Assembly (NCBI GenBank): GCA_022606425.2
Contig: JAHDVF020000744.1
Location: 62,001 to 126,000 of the forward strand
Length of the DNA: 64,000 nt
Direction: 5' to 3'
Source: Lepidostoma basale
Taxonomy: Eukaryota > Arthropoda > Insecta > Trichoptera > Lepidostomatidae
The position numbers and the translations under genes were made by a program. Positions 30,225-39,979 of this stretch are shown piece by piece. The number at the start of each line of letters is the position of its first letter. Positions within the stretch are counted from its first letter, which is position 1. The notes beneath the pieces were generated by a model. That model did no database searches. It saw nothing but the letters and a program-made list of their open reading frames with translations, and was not told where the DNA came from.

Positions 30225-30800
30225 CTACACTGATGAAAAGTTTTTTTCTTCTTCTTCCTCTTAGTTTAGGTCGTATGACCTGTTTGTGACGGTGGGCTAT
30301 CGTGGAATGATGATGTCCAGCCATCTCTAGATATCTTTGGCGGCCTTCCTGGTAATCTCTTGCTGCTTGGGTTAACATCTTCTTGATCATGCGTGTTCCA
30401 AGATGTGATGTTCCAACAAGCAACTCGAGTTGTTTTAGGTTTCAGAAAATCGTTTGTACCTTTTTCGCCCTTTAATTATCTTAGAGATCAATCTTCAGTC
30501 CGAAGCTTTTTCTACCAAGCTATGAGCTACATGATGTTTTTACCCATGGCAGGCAGCTAACCTAACCTTGGAATCCTTTATTCGGGCTTGGACCTGGCAT
30601 TGCCGTGCGACTAAAAGCGTTTGTCTATTGAATGTGAGAAGGAAGAAGAACCTATGAAAATGCGAAGAGTTTTTGTGTCCCGAAGCATGTTTGGATTGTT
30701 GTTTAATATTTAATTTTATTTGTTTTCAAAATTAAAGTGTTGTGTTACAAAGAAATATAAAATATTGTTTATTTATCAATTTATTTATTGTTTCACAATC
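30225..30800 (+). repeat. Penelope-type repeat split inside its hammerhead
   Basis: CACTGATGAAAAGTTTTT at 30229-30247 is the start of the family seen at 45100-45280. The sequence resumes at about 30657 with GAGTTTTTGTGTCCCGAAGC, ATGTTTGGATTG and GTTGTGTTACAAAG. The roughly 410 bases between are LINE material, so the motif was cut between the core and the GAAAC box. Confidence 0.6.
30243..30655. mobile_element. Two opposed LINE 3' ends
   Basis: The left half ends (on the minus strand) with a GGAAGAAGAAG-type tail at 30247-30260 and encodes LVGTSHLGTRMIKKMLTQAARDYQEGRQRYLEMAGHH in shifted frames. The right half is in plus orientation and ends GAGAAGGAAGAAGAACC at 30637-30653. Both are short and truncated. 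Confidence 0.5.
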
Positions 30801-30984
30801 ATTCATTATAAATCGATTTATTTCAATAACAACATTATCTTCATCATTTGTTTTTAATATTCCATCTTGGAATAGTTTACCTTTAATTTATTTTTAATTT
30901 GTATTTTCTAATGTTAATTACAATAAAAATATCAAGTAAAGAAGTATTTTCAAATATATGATAGAGCTTCCTACTATTTTTTAA

Positions 30985-31139
30985 GATATCGGTTCTGTGA
31001 TAAGTAGCTAATTTATCGCCACGTGAGTTCTACACCAGTCTTAAGACAGTATGACAATTACACTGAAATCACCGGTAATCAAACCCGGGTCCTTCGGTGT
31101 AATAGCCATAGCTCTTGCAACTCTGCCAAGATGATCGTC
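30985..31139 (-). mobile_element. SINE family 1, decayed copy
   Basis: On the minus strand: GATCATCTTGGCAGAGTTGC, CGAAGGACCCGGGTTTGATT, TAAGACTGGTGTAGAACTC and GGCGATAAATTAGC. It is close to the 4413-4567 copy. Confidence 0.75.
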
Positions 31140-31598
31140 ATAAAATTAATTTAATGATATATTTTTGTATACTCTTACTAACAAATTCCTGCTGTTTTAC
31201 ATATAAAAATAAAGGGTTTGCTAATTAACCTCATGTTATATTTCTGTGTATCCGCCTGAATTATCAATGTCCATCTGGACATGAGGTCCATCTATTTACA
31301 AAGTAAATCCCAAAGCACAGCTAAAAATAATCGATTAAATAAGCATGCGGCATCTTGGAATAATCTCTCGTCATCCTTTTGTGTTTGTGAAATACGCATT
31401 GCAGTGGCGTACTACAAAACTTTCCCGAAACTGAAACAACATCTAAATTTACAAACTCTTAAGTTTTTGACTGGTGCAAATTTGAAAATACTGGTTATCT
31501 GTGATTGTCATTGCAATTTTATATTTTTTAAAGATAGTAAATGATTTGTTGATACTTTCTTAGTTTCGCTGTCCATTTTTGTATGATATTCTTTTACC
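31140..31598. other. No recognised feature
   Basis: A plus frame at 31281-31544 (87 codons) was examined and shows no family resemblance. Composition is near the window average. Confidence 0.3.
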
Positions 31599-31599
31599 T

Positions 31600-31975
31600 T
31601 AGCCATATCTCCACTGCTAGATGAAGGCCTTTTCAAGCGTTCTCCATTTTTCTCTTTTCTCTGTATGCTTCTCCCGACAGGAATTAGGGCGTCAGCTCTT
31701 CTTTTAGGGGTCTTTTTCTACTCACGGATTTTTCTACTCACAGTCTCCACGTCAAGACTCTTGGTGCCTATCTCTCTATTCCCTTTCTTGCGACATGTCC
31801 TGCCTATTTTTACGTCAGTTTGGCAATACGGTCCATTATATTAGCAAAATTTGTCCGGTATCTAAATTCTAAATTCGTTATATTGTCCCTCAGACTTATA
31901 AGACCAAGGATTTGTTTCTCCATAGCCCATTGTGTACATTTTAGCATTGGCTGTGAATACCACAGGTTTCAGTAA
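31600..31975 (-). pseudogene. LINE reverse transcriptase C-terminal fragment
   Basis: The reverse strand reads MEKQILGLISLRDNITNLEFRYRTNFANIMDRIAKLT, a stop, then AGHVARKGNREIGTKSL and GERLKRPSSSSGDMAK in shifting frames. The block SLRDxIxNxxxRxRT...DRIAKL...AGHVAR is characteristic of the end of insect LINE RT proteins. Confidence 0.65.
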
Positions 31976-32090
31976 TGACCCAGCTGTGACCCCCAATTAT
32001 ATTTTTAATTGATGTGGACCCCTTTAGGGTCGAAATTGACCACTGAGGGTCGATAAAGATCACTTTGGGAATCCCTGGTCTAGATTCATG
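31976..32090. other. Possible hAT-type remnant
   Basis: GACCCAGCTGTGACCCCCAA and CACTTTGGGAATCCCTGG resemble the interior and terminus of hAT non-autonomous elements (family termini often read CAGGGGTTCCCAAAGTG). Only one end is visible and no 8-bp duplication could be assigned. Confidence 0.35.
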
Positions 32091-32228
32091 ATATTAATAT
32101 AATGTAATATATTGTTTCAACAACATTTATTATTATTTTTTATATATTCGCCTTCTCTTTGTGTTGTGGGTTCATATTTGAATACATATAATTATACTTT
32201 GTATTACAAGACTTTTATTTTCACTGAA

Positions 32229-32268
32229 CTCGGACATGTTTCGGTGACAAATAACCTTTATCAATGTA
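32229..32268 (-). ncRNA. Hammerhead-like motif of the Penelope copy, U3/A8 type
   Basis: The minus strand has TTGATAA (complement 32258-32264), one extra A, stem II GGT with ACC and an 8-base loop, GAAA, stem III ACATGT and C17 (complement of G32233). Both core changes, C3 to T and G8 to A, keep that core pair complementary. Stem I is poor (first position C against A), so this copy is probably inactive. Confidence 0.55.
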
Positions 32269-32434
32269 CTCGTATGCAATTTTAACAATCAAATAAAACA
32301 AGACGATCACTTATATATGTACTAAATTGAGATCTAGTTACGTATAAAAGTGGAAAGGGTATAATTATGATTGAGGAGAGGGGAGATGTAATGGGAACAT
32401 ATCGAGCATGGGAATTAAATTTAAATTTAATTGG

Positions 32435-32825
32435 TTATATATTTATTCCGTTTTCATTATTTTTCATGTTTTTTTTAATTTCTAAAATTTCTAATTTGTT
32501 TAAAGTTAGGTTTTCATTATTATTCTGCAAAATTTCAATACCGTTTTCTATATTTAATGTATTATAATTTTCAATTAAATAGTGAGCTAACCCCAAATAA
32601 TGATTATAAGAATAGCATCTAAGATGTTCTTTAATTGATGTTTTTATTATGTAGAATAACGTGCAATCGTTACATTTCAACTTGTACACTCCTGACTGAA
32701 TCAATTTATTTTCTGTATCTTTACCATTAGTTATAAGTTTACTGAGATTATTATTAGTATAAAAAGCGGGTCGAATATCAAAAGGTAAATTTTTAGAAAC
32801 TTCATTTTATATGTTATTAATATTT
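32435..32825 (-). pseudogene. Penelope GIY-YIG endonuclease remnant
   Basis: The reverse strand encodes SKNLPFDIRPAFYTNNNLSKLITNGKDTENK (RT-to-nuclease linker) and then GVYKLKCNDCTLFYIIKTSIKEHLRCYSYN, HYLIENYNTLNIENGIEILQNNNE. The GVYKLKC..C pair and FYI correspond to the GIY motif, the cysteine pair and the YIG motif of PLE nucleases; the G of YIG is I and about seven residues after it are missing. A stop (TAA) interrupts the upstream frame near 32805. No RT catalytic region remains, so the copy is dead. Confidence 0.85.
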
Positions 32826-32850
32826 GATACGTTAATAAATTTTTGTATGT

Positions 32851-34930
32851 ATAAAACGTAATTTGATTATACGATATGTACGATATAATACGATAATACA
32901 ATACGTGCCGTGAAATTATTTCATTGGCTAATCCATTACTATCAGTTATATCTGCATTGTTTGCATTTTATTTTTATACAGAACAAAGCTACCAATTCGT
33001 ATTAATTGAATTTCAGCACTTGTTAAGAGAATACCAGAATTTTCTAGGAAAACCTTATTGTTCGAATTCGCTGCACGTTTTAAATCGATGTCATATTTTC
33101 ACCCCTAGTTCCGTTTCCGTATTTTCGGTAACGGGGTTGATTTCAGAGACAAAATTTTCAGGACGTAGCATTTTTTGGCAAGCTTACAACAGCGTCCAAA
33201 ATTTTTACGGAAATTCAAGAAAATTTCTACCTTGGTAAAGTTTCTGTTGGACCAGGAATACTAAAATTGTTTGTAATAAGTACCTACATTGGCAACTGCG
33301 AACCTTTTTTTACCCTTAAGACCTAAACATAATGATTGCGCAGGTTCGGATTCATACCAGCAGAGTACGGGTGTAATAAATTAGTACTTACGTAATATTA
33401 AAATTAAAATATTTGTTTTTTATTTGAAAAACAAAAAAAATACATTATTTTGCTCATTTCTTGAGCTTATTCACTATGCGAATATTTTGGGACCGCTGTC
33501 CATGTAAACATTTTCACATCTGAAATAATTACACCAGTTTGTGCTAACACAGTGGACATTTATTTTTCGTCATGTCATTTAAAGGTATAACGGTAATATT
33601 TTGTATTTTCTTTATTTTTTGTGAACGATCAGATCACAAGGTAATGGGAAATATAAAATTTCAAGAAGTGAAATAATCTTACCAACATTACTTTTTAATA
33701 TAGAAATGAATATATCAAATATAAAGCCTCGTAAACCCCATGAATAGACAGGTAATGGTTCTAATTCATGCATTTTTTTTTCCACTAAAGAGTCAAAAAA
33801 ATATTTAATAGTTTTTCTACATTCATATCAATATCTGAAAATAACCTGCTTTATGATTTTTAACACTTTTTTTTCTAACTAATGAGTATATTTTTCTCGA
33901 CGTGTTTCTAAGAGATTCAACCAAGTTTATATCGTGGTCCTTGTAATGAACATGTAAAGAAGTCGAAATATATCGAGAAAAATAAACTCAAAGGAGGAAA
34001 AAAATTGTGTTTCAATTCATAACAAATTCATACCTTTTCTACAAGTGAAATCAAAATTTAATAAGTCAAAATAAATTTGAATACACTGGACAAAAATTTA
34101 ATAATTCAGAAATAATGTGAGTTGAGTTTTTTAATTCGAAGATATTCTTTATACTCGAATGTTAGAAATATTTGAATTTGGAGAACCGACACAATAACGT
34201 ATTTCAAAATTCAATATAACTCAGTGTACAACATTTTATTTAAAATCAGTCACCTCTCGGCGAGAATAATGGACGATAAAACATTATTTCATCTCCGTGT
34301 ATCAGTTCTCAATGGTTATTTAAATCTGCCCTTTAAAGCACAATTGGCGGGAAAATCGGTCACGTGACACAATCACGCTTCGGGTTTATTGTGCGCCATA
34401 GATAAATTACTCTGGCGGGCTATTGTGCCCACTTCCACGGTTTGTTCGGCGTCTGTGGACTTCGGTGTTGCCACAGTATCGAACCTTTGTTATTGCGGCG
34501 AAGTTAGTGTGGGCTACTTAATTTAATTCCATACATTGTTGGTAATATCGCATCCCACACCGAAATTATTGTATGCTAACTACGACCACGGAATTTGTGC
34601 TTTTCGTGAACAGATTTATGCGTATTCTCGCTGCTTCATAACTACTCGTATCGATAACCCACGAACATGAGAAACCTTACACCTCATTCTAAAAAAGATT
34701 CATGCAAATAGCTTCATAGTTTTTAGTTTTTTTCTTCTTTATTATTACCTATATTGATTGCTTAATTTAATAATTGAATTGTTATTTAATATCCCCTTAT
34801 ATTTTGACCTGAATAAAGTATTTTTATTTTACAATAATAGCTTTTTGAATGAATTATTTTGTTTCTTCTGTATTCGTTTTGCATAAGATACGATTTTTAT
34901 TTATCGCTTCTTGAATAATTGATATGAACG
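32851..34930. other. Host-like DNA with a conserved-looking island
   Basis: No repeat recognised. Positions 34240-34560 stand out as balanced in composition with dense non-repetitive sequence (GGCGGGAAAATCGGTCACGT, TCCACGGTTTGTTCGGCG); there is no good reading frame. A cis-regulatory or other conserved non-coding role is a guess. The 104-codon frame 32924-33238 has no recognisable motif. Confidence 0.35.
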
Positions 34931-34934
34931 AAAA

Positions 34935-35105
34935 CGTCTGTTTTCTAAAAAAAATATTAAATTTCAACGAAATGACATGTTTCGCCTTGTTAACGCATTA
35001 TCAAATGGTATAAGATACAGCAAGATACACAAGATTTGATACAAAAGGTGAAACTTGTCATTCCCATAAAATATAATGAAATTTCTAGAAAACAGACGTT
35101 ACATT
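34935..35105. repeat. Palindromic repeat, TCTAGAA family
   Basis: The left arm starts AAAACGTCTGTTTTCTA and runs through GACATGTTTCGCCTTG; the right arm ends GTCATTCCCATAAAATAT and TTTCTAGAAAACAGACG. The apex is expanded by about 25 bases. Both arms keep a GAAAC box. Confidence 0.75.
34970..35010 (-). ncRNA. Hammerhead-like motif, U3/A8 type
   Basis: The minus strand reads TTGATAA (complement 34998-35004), extra T, GCGTTAACAAGGC (stem II GC with GC, originally probably GCCTT with AAGGC), GAAA, stem III ACATGT and C17 (complement of G34974). Stem I begins AT with AT. Confidence 0.5.
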
Positions 35106-35540
35106 GATGAAGGAACTATCCGAAACATATTTTATTTGATTTTTAAACGTTTTGTTACATTGAAGTGTACATGAATGTTTTCTCAAAGATGTATCTATAA
35201 CTTTTTAAACAAAAGCTTGTTATTAGAGTTTCAGGTTATTTCTTTATATTAATAATTTTAAAACAAATACACTTTTACAAAGTCACATCATTTATAACAC
35301 TGTTGCAGAAAAGATGAAAAAAAAATCCGAAATGTTTATTTGTTAATTCAATAGTATTGTTATAATACTGTGAACACATTTTTTTTTTGATCAGAATAAT
35401 ACTAAAATAATAAATAATACTCAGAATAATAATACTGAACATTTATAATGAAATAATAAATTTTAAATTAAAAAAACTTCGTTAATATGTCACATTTAAT
35501 ATATATTATTTACCCAATAGCTGTTTTGTCAATTAATGTA
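35106..35540. other. AT-rich DNA without recognised feature
   Basis: Nothing recognised. Confidence 0.3.
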
Positions 35541-35544
35541 TGTT

Positions 35545-35660
35545 GAATTCATCAGGTGCTACAATAATCTATCAACTTTTGATAGATTATTGTAATAGTT
35601 TATATTATTGAAGTATCACAGTATTTCGGCCAAAACAATGGATAATTTAATTAATTAAAT
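35545..35660. repeat. Penelope-type fragment, CAGCTG family
   Basis: CATCAGGTGCTACAATAATC is the reversed start of the hammerhead (core CTGATGA on the minus strand), followed by an imperfect palindrome TAATCTATCAACTTTTGATAGATTA and the family end CAGTATTTCGGCCAAAACAA. The GAAAC half of the motif is missing. Confidence 0.55.
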
Positions 35661-36068
35661 TATTTATTAATTTTACATCCAGTTCCAGTAATCTTACTGT
35701 AGACTCTTTCAAAGCCTTATTTCAATTTTAAAAATATTGTACCAAGATATAACATTTTTATATCTATGAAACTCTTCTAACTCTTCCCGAACGTATAATT
35801 TAAGGATCATTTAAGAATATTATAATGATCCACTTGTGTAGTTCTTAGAGGAACGATCACAGTTTTATTAAAAGAGTAAACGTTTAACTTTAACTGAGCC
35901 GTTAAAATTTCCTACGGTCAGCGTGGCTTTAATTTTATTGCCGTTTTATCACTATTTCCACCCAGTATTGGGTAAATTTAATAGGGAAGATGCCGTTTAA
36001 ACTTACACATTCAATCGCTTTTTCTTTTTGCAAAAAAGTTTAAGTTTATTATCTATAAAGCTAAATAT
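35661..36068. other. No recognised feature
   Basis: Positions 35880-36010 are host-like with balanced composition; no gene or repeat identified. Confidence 0.3.
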
Positions 36069-36069
36069 T

Positions 36070-36215
36070 TATTATCAAGAATTAATCGTATCTCAATAGA
36101 GACGAAGATGTAAATTATTTGGAAACAGAATATGGTGGTCGAGGTGTTACAGATCTTATTACCTGTCTTTGGTTGGGTTTAGCGATCACTTTATGTAATA
36201 CAACATTCCCCATTC
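36070..36215. repeat. Dispersed repeat X, copy 1
   Basis: The order ATCTCAATAGAGACGAAGATG, GAAACAGAATATGG, GGTTTAGCGATCACTTTATG is mirrored at 42110-42255 and, shorter, at 62680-62815. No coding; class unknown, likely a MITE. Confidence 0.55.
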
Positions 36216-37155
36216 CACATTTCTACAAACACCACGTCTGACAATTGTTTGAAAGTTGTATGTATGCTACCACGTTGAGAAATATTTCACATATTTAAAA
36301 TATTTAATAAAATAAAACATAATGCTAAATATTTATGTTTGTTAACCGTCGCGTTGCCATGTGGTAAATTGAGTTTCCACTGCCAATTTAAAGTTGATTT
36401 TCTTAAAACCTATGGACCCTAATATTATAAAAAAAATTGTAATCCTCCATTGAAGTGTTCTCAATATTTCGTAATAAAAAAAAAGCAAAAAATTACTTCC
36501 TTCATCCCAAAAAAAAATATTTTCTAAGACTGCCCTCACCTTCATTCGTGTTAAGGTAGAATTTGTTTTGCTAATATTTACAACTTTATCAAAAGTGACA
36601 AATACTTACTCGCTGTTTTGAACGTATTATAAATTATATCTTTGACCTTTTCAATATGTACGTAATAATACCACTGTGGACGGAAACGCAGGACGCAACT
36701 TAATAATATCAGAACTGTGAAAATATTAACACTTTACCAAAAGGGAAAAATATTAATACGTACTCGTTGTCTTGAACGTACTATACATTTTGCCTAGGTG
36801 CCTTTATCCCCGCCCCGCCGGCCGCTGCGCGCAGACAAGTTTATACCCGATGTCCCAGTCGCCCGTATGCTATGACGCATTACATATCAGAAATCGCATG
36901 GTTCCAGAAAAAAATTAATAATGATATGTTTTTCAAATAATCCATGTATGTTATAGATATCGATCTATTCCTAATGAAATTCCCTACAAGATGACATAAA
37001 TTAAATTTTGATTCATCTAGTCATATGCTTGATATTTAGATAAAGTTAGCGGTAAACTGAACTTACCACATGGGAGCGAGCGTTTTGTTTTGAACACGGT
37101 ACGTTAAGGGTTAATGAATGTAATGAAATAAATAACTGCATAATGAAATAAAAAT
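36216..37155. other. Unassigned, with a short duplicated segment and GC-rich patch
   Basis: A segment around CTTTATCAAAAGTGACAAAT (36588) recurs imperfectly at about 36728 (CTTTACCAAAAGGGAAAAAT), each followed by ACTCG and TTGAACGTA. Positions 36800-36890 are unusually GC-rich (CCCCGCCGGCCGCTGCGCGC). No gene recognised. Confidence 0.35.
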
Positions 37156-37159
37156 AACT

Positions 37160-37450
37160 GAACGCATTCACTTTGTGTTGTGGATTTATATTTGATTAAT
37201 TTTCACTGCATTTCGTATAAACACTTACATTTTTCACATACGTGTTCGGTTATAACACAACCTTTTTCAATGTATAAAATTTCAAATAAAATAAATATAA
37301 AAATTTAGATGTTGCATTATAAAATGAAAAGGTTTTATTTTTATCTAAAATATATTCTTTGTGTTGTGAATTCACATTTGAAGATTTTTTTTACATATGT
37401 TGTGTATTTGCATTTTTTACAACATGCTTCGATCCACATATGCTATTTCT
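37160..37450 (-). repeat. Two Penelope UTR fragments in tandem
   Basis: CTTTGTGTTGTGGATTTATATTTGA at 37169 and CTTTGTGTTGTGAATTCACATTTGA at 37355 both match the terminal segment of the Penelope remnant at 32150. The first carries a decayed motif with core TTGAAAA (complement 37264-37270), extra A and stem II GGTT with AACC. The second ends near ACAACATGCTTCG. Tandem units with this end are typical of PLE copies. Confidence 0.65.
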
Positions 37451-38092
37451 TAATACGTAAATTTAATTTGTTATGTTTAAATATCTATATCGAGGAAAAA
37501 CCTCTTGGGCCGAAAAGTGCATAAACGTGTTATGTTTAGTTTACGCAGCGTTTTTTTTTAAAAAGGTTGCGTTATTTTTATATTATAATTTATTTTATAA
37601 TTGTTTTAATTAGTATAGTTTTTACGTATATTCAAATAATTGTTCATGAAATCATTGAATATCAAATATTGAATATTGTTATCAGTTCTGATCAAAAATA
37701 TGATATGAAACTCATTTCATGTAATTAGGGCAGTGGATTGGAATGTTTATGTGACAATTTCGCCATCGGACAGGATTGTATTATAATTTGCAAAATTTTA
37801 CATATTAATTATAATTTATAATATTATCTACCAGTGCGATATAAGCAAAATAACAATTACACTTTTATCTAAATTTGACATTACATAATATCAATAATAC
37901 TCAATCTCAAATATTACGTACACTTAAATCGTTTATACCTGACATAATGAAAATCAATATAAAATAATTTTAAAAAATCTTTAATATACAGGTATACGAG
38001 TATTTACTCGTATAATAGTTTAATTCCACTTAAACCATGTGGATTTAATCAAAATATGTATAACTTATATATATAAATATAATCAATTTCTA
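37451..38092. other. AT-rich DNA without recognised feature
   Basis: Nothing recognised. Confidence 0.3.
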
Positions 38093-38094
38093 CA

Positions 38095-38235
38095 TCGGGT
38101 GGTGGTTTAGGTCATAGAACGCTTAGATCTTGATCTAGGGGACTTGGGTTTAAGTCTGGACCTGACCAGATTCAAAATAATGAGTTATTTTCTGCTCATA
38201 TAAATTTTTTCAATTAATTCTAATGCCTAAGTATG
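38095..38235 (+). mobile_element. SINE family 2
   Basis: GGTGGTTTAGGTCATAGAAC (A-box region), GGGGACTTGGGTTTAAGTCTGG (B-box region) and AATAATGAGTTATTTTCTGC follow the order of the 10028 copy. Confidence 0.75.
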
Positions 38236-38299
38236 ATATCTTGGTTTTAAAAAAATATAATAATATTAATGAATAATAGAAAACAAAGAAATTTAATAA

Positions 38300-38412
38300 T
38301 AATAAAAATAATATGCTAACTTTTAAAGCGCCGTTTTTGTGATCCACCTCAAGGGTGCATTAAGACGTGTTTTAAATCTAAATGTGAACGCTGCATCTGA
38401 TTAATATTCGCG
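38300..38412. repeat. Unclassified repeat shared with 6969-7090
   Basis: TTTAAAGCGCCGTTTTTGTG, ACCTCAAGGGTGCATTAAG and GCTGCATCTGA in the same order and orientation as in the other copy. Class unknown. Confidence 0.5.
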
Positions 38413-38449
38413 ATCGATTAGAAAGTATAATAGAACAACATATGCAAGA

Positions 38450-38872
38450 TTTAAATTGGGTATGAAATATGAAAAATATGGATTTTCAGCTTAGATCTGA
38501 AATCTGTCGGATCATTTATGCATCTGAGGTGTGAAGGTAGATTATTCCAAGCTCTTGGGCCGGCTACCGCAAACGCTCTATCCCCGAAATTTGTACTAGG
38601 GCAACGCTTTAGCTAAACTTATCTTTCTATTGCCGAGGAGTTCACTGAGCAAAGTGTGGATTTCCTTGTTATTAGGCTGTCCGTTATACAGAGTTCGGAT
38701 ATATAATTTGGAGCCATTCCATGTAGCGCTTTGAAGACTGTCCAGCAGAGTTTATACTGGATTCATTCTGGACTCTTAAGCCAGTGGAGTTCTCTGAGAT
38801 GTTGTGTTATATGGAACTTTTTTGGAATGCCTTTAATGAGTCTTGCTGCTGCATTGAATTACGACATATTTT
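38450..38872 (-). pseudogene. CR1/L2-like reverse transcriptase C-terminus
   Basis: The minus strand reads NAAARLIKGIPKKFHITQHLRELHWLKSPE, stop, IQYKLCWTVFKALHGMAPNYISELCITDSL, then KSTLCSVNSSAIER, stops, then TNFGDRAFAVAGPRAWNNLPSHLRCINDPTDFRSKLK. The HITxxLxxLHWL, KALHGxAPxYI and FGDRAFxVAGPRxWNxLP blocks form a well known C-terminal region of CR1/L2-type LINEs. Three stops show that it is dead. It is unlike the GRPxxRW family ends elsewhere in the window. Confidence 0.85.
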
Positions 38873-39978
38873 TTTCGTTTATAAATGACCAACCAGTTAT
38901 AAATTTTTAACATTATTTTCTGCTCGTTCATTTTTTCAGATATAATGATGGCAAATTATAAATAAATAATATATCCCTATCACAATTTCATATTTTACTA
39001 GATTTCATACTCTTTTTTCATCATTTAAGAATTCTCAAATCATTTTTTCTTAACCCTTTGGCTGTTAGGTGTTTTTCAAAATTCTAACATCCTCAACTAG
39101 TTTTCCATTTTACGTACCATTTGTAATGATATTAAAATTTTAAATGTTTTTGGCCTAGATTCTCACACACTCATTTAATATAATATATATGTGAATTTTT
39201 TTCATAATTTTACAGTATTATTTATGGCCGAGCCATAGAGGGTTCCCTCCGCTTACCCGAAGCTGTTATAGGCGCAGCGGCGCCTTTCGTCAGCCTCACT
39301 CATGCACTACCTAGGCCCGTTCCCCGTCCATGCGAGACTTACGTTAAAAATATATATATATACATATTTGCAACCAAGGGGGACCCAGACCACATTTAAG
39401 CTACGCTACTCTCCCTCGATGTTCCGCCGAACACACATAGTAATACAACATTTTACAGTATTATTATAACTAATTTATATAATGTAAAAACTATTGCGGG
39501 AGTAAAAACAAATACATATGCGACTTTAAAAATATATTGTACATTAGAGCCAATAAAACTATTAATAACACAAATAACGTGTCTGCGGTGTAAATCTCTT
39601 AGAGGGAGGCCTGCGCGAGTATACTCGCGCTGGTAAGTGGCGCCCCTCTCGGCTAGTAGCTACTACAAGTGGGGACGGACTCCCGACCTGTGCACCGAAC
39701 ATAACGAGCTGAGAAGAGATCTCTAAGCCACCTGCGCCCAGCATCTGTTCGGTGCGACCTACCTTGACCTAGACTGATTATTTAAATTCATCATTATTTT
39801 AATTTTTATCAAAATCTATCTGATTTTTTTTCCTGATAACGAGAATAACTTAAACATTGAGAAAAGAGTATGAGGGTTGCTGATACATTTTACATTTTGT
39901 GTACAAAACTAAAAAAATAATATCCAGAAATTAATATCATTCATTAAAAAATATGTAATATAATTTACTTGATATTAT
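38873..39978. other. Unassigned, two GC-rich patches
   Basis: Positions 39225-39430 (TTCCCTCCGCTTACCCGAAG, AGGCGCAGCGGCGCC) and 39580-39770 (TCTTAGAGGGAGGCCTGCGC, GTGGCGCCCCTCTCGG) are GC-rich islands in AT-rich DNA. Neither has a recognisable reading frame. They may be pieces of one old element. Confidence 0.35.
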
Positions 39979-39979
39979 A

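Larger units (their letters stand above)
32150..32850 (-). mobile_element. Penelope-like retroelement 3' remnant
   Basis: On the minus strand the order is: RT-to-nuclease linker, GIY-YIG nuclease remnant, untranslated sequence, hammerhead-like motif (32229-32268), then a segment ending in AACCCACAACACAAAGAG (32150-32170). The same terminal segment recurs at 37160 and 37355. It is the only place in the window with Penelope coding sequence. Confidence 0.8.
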
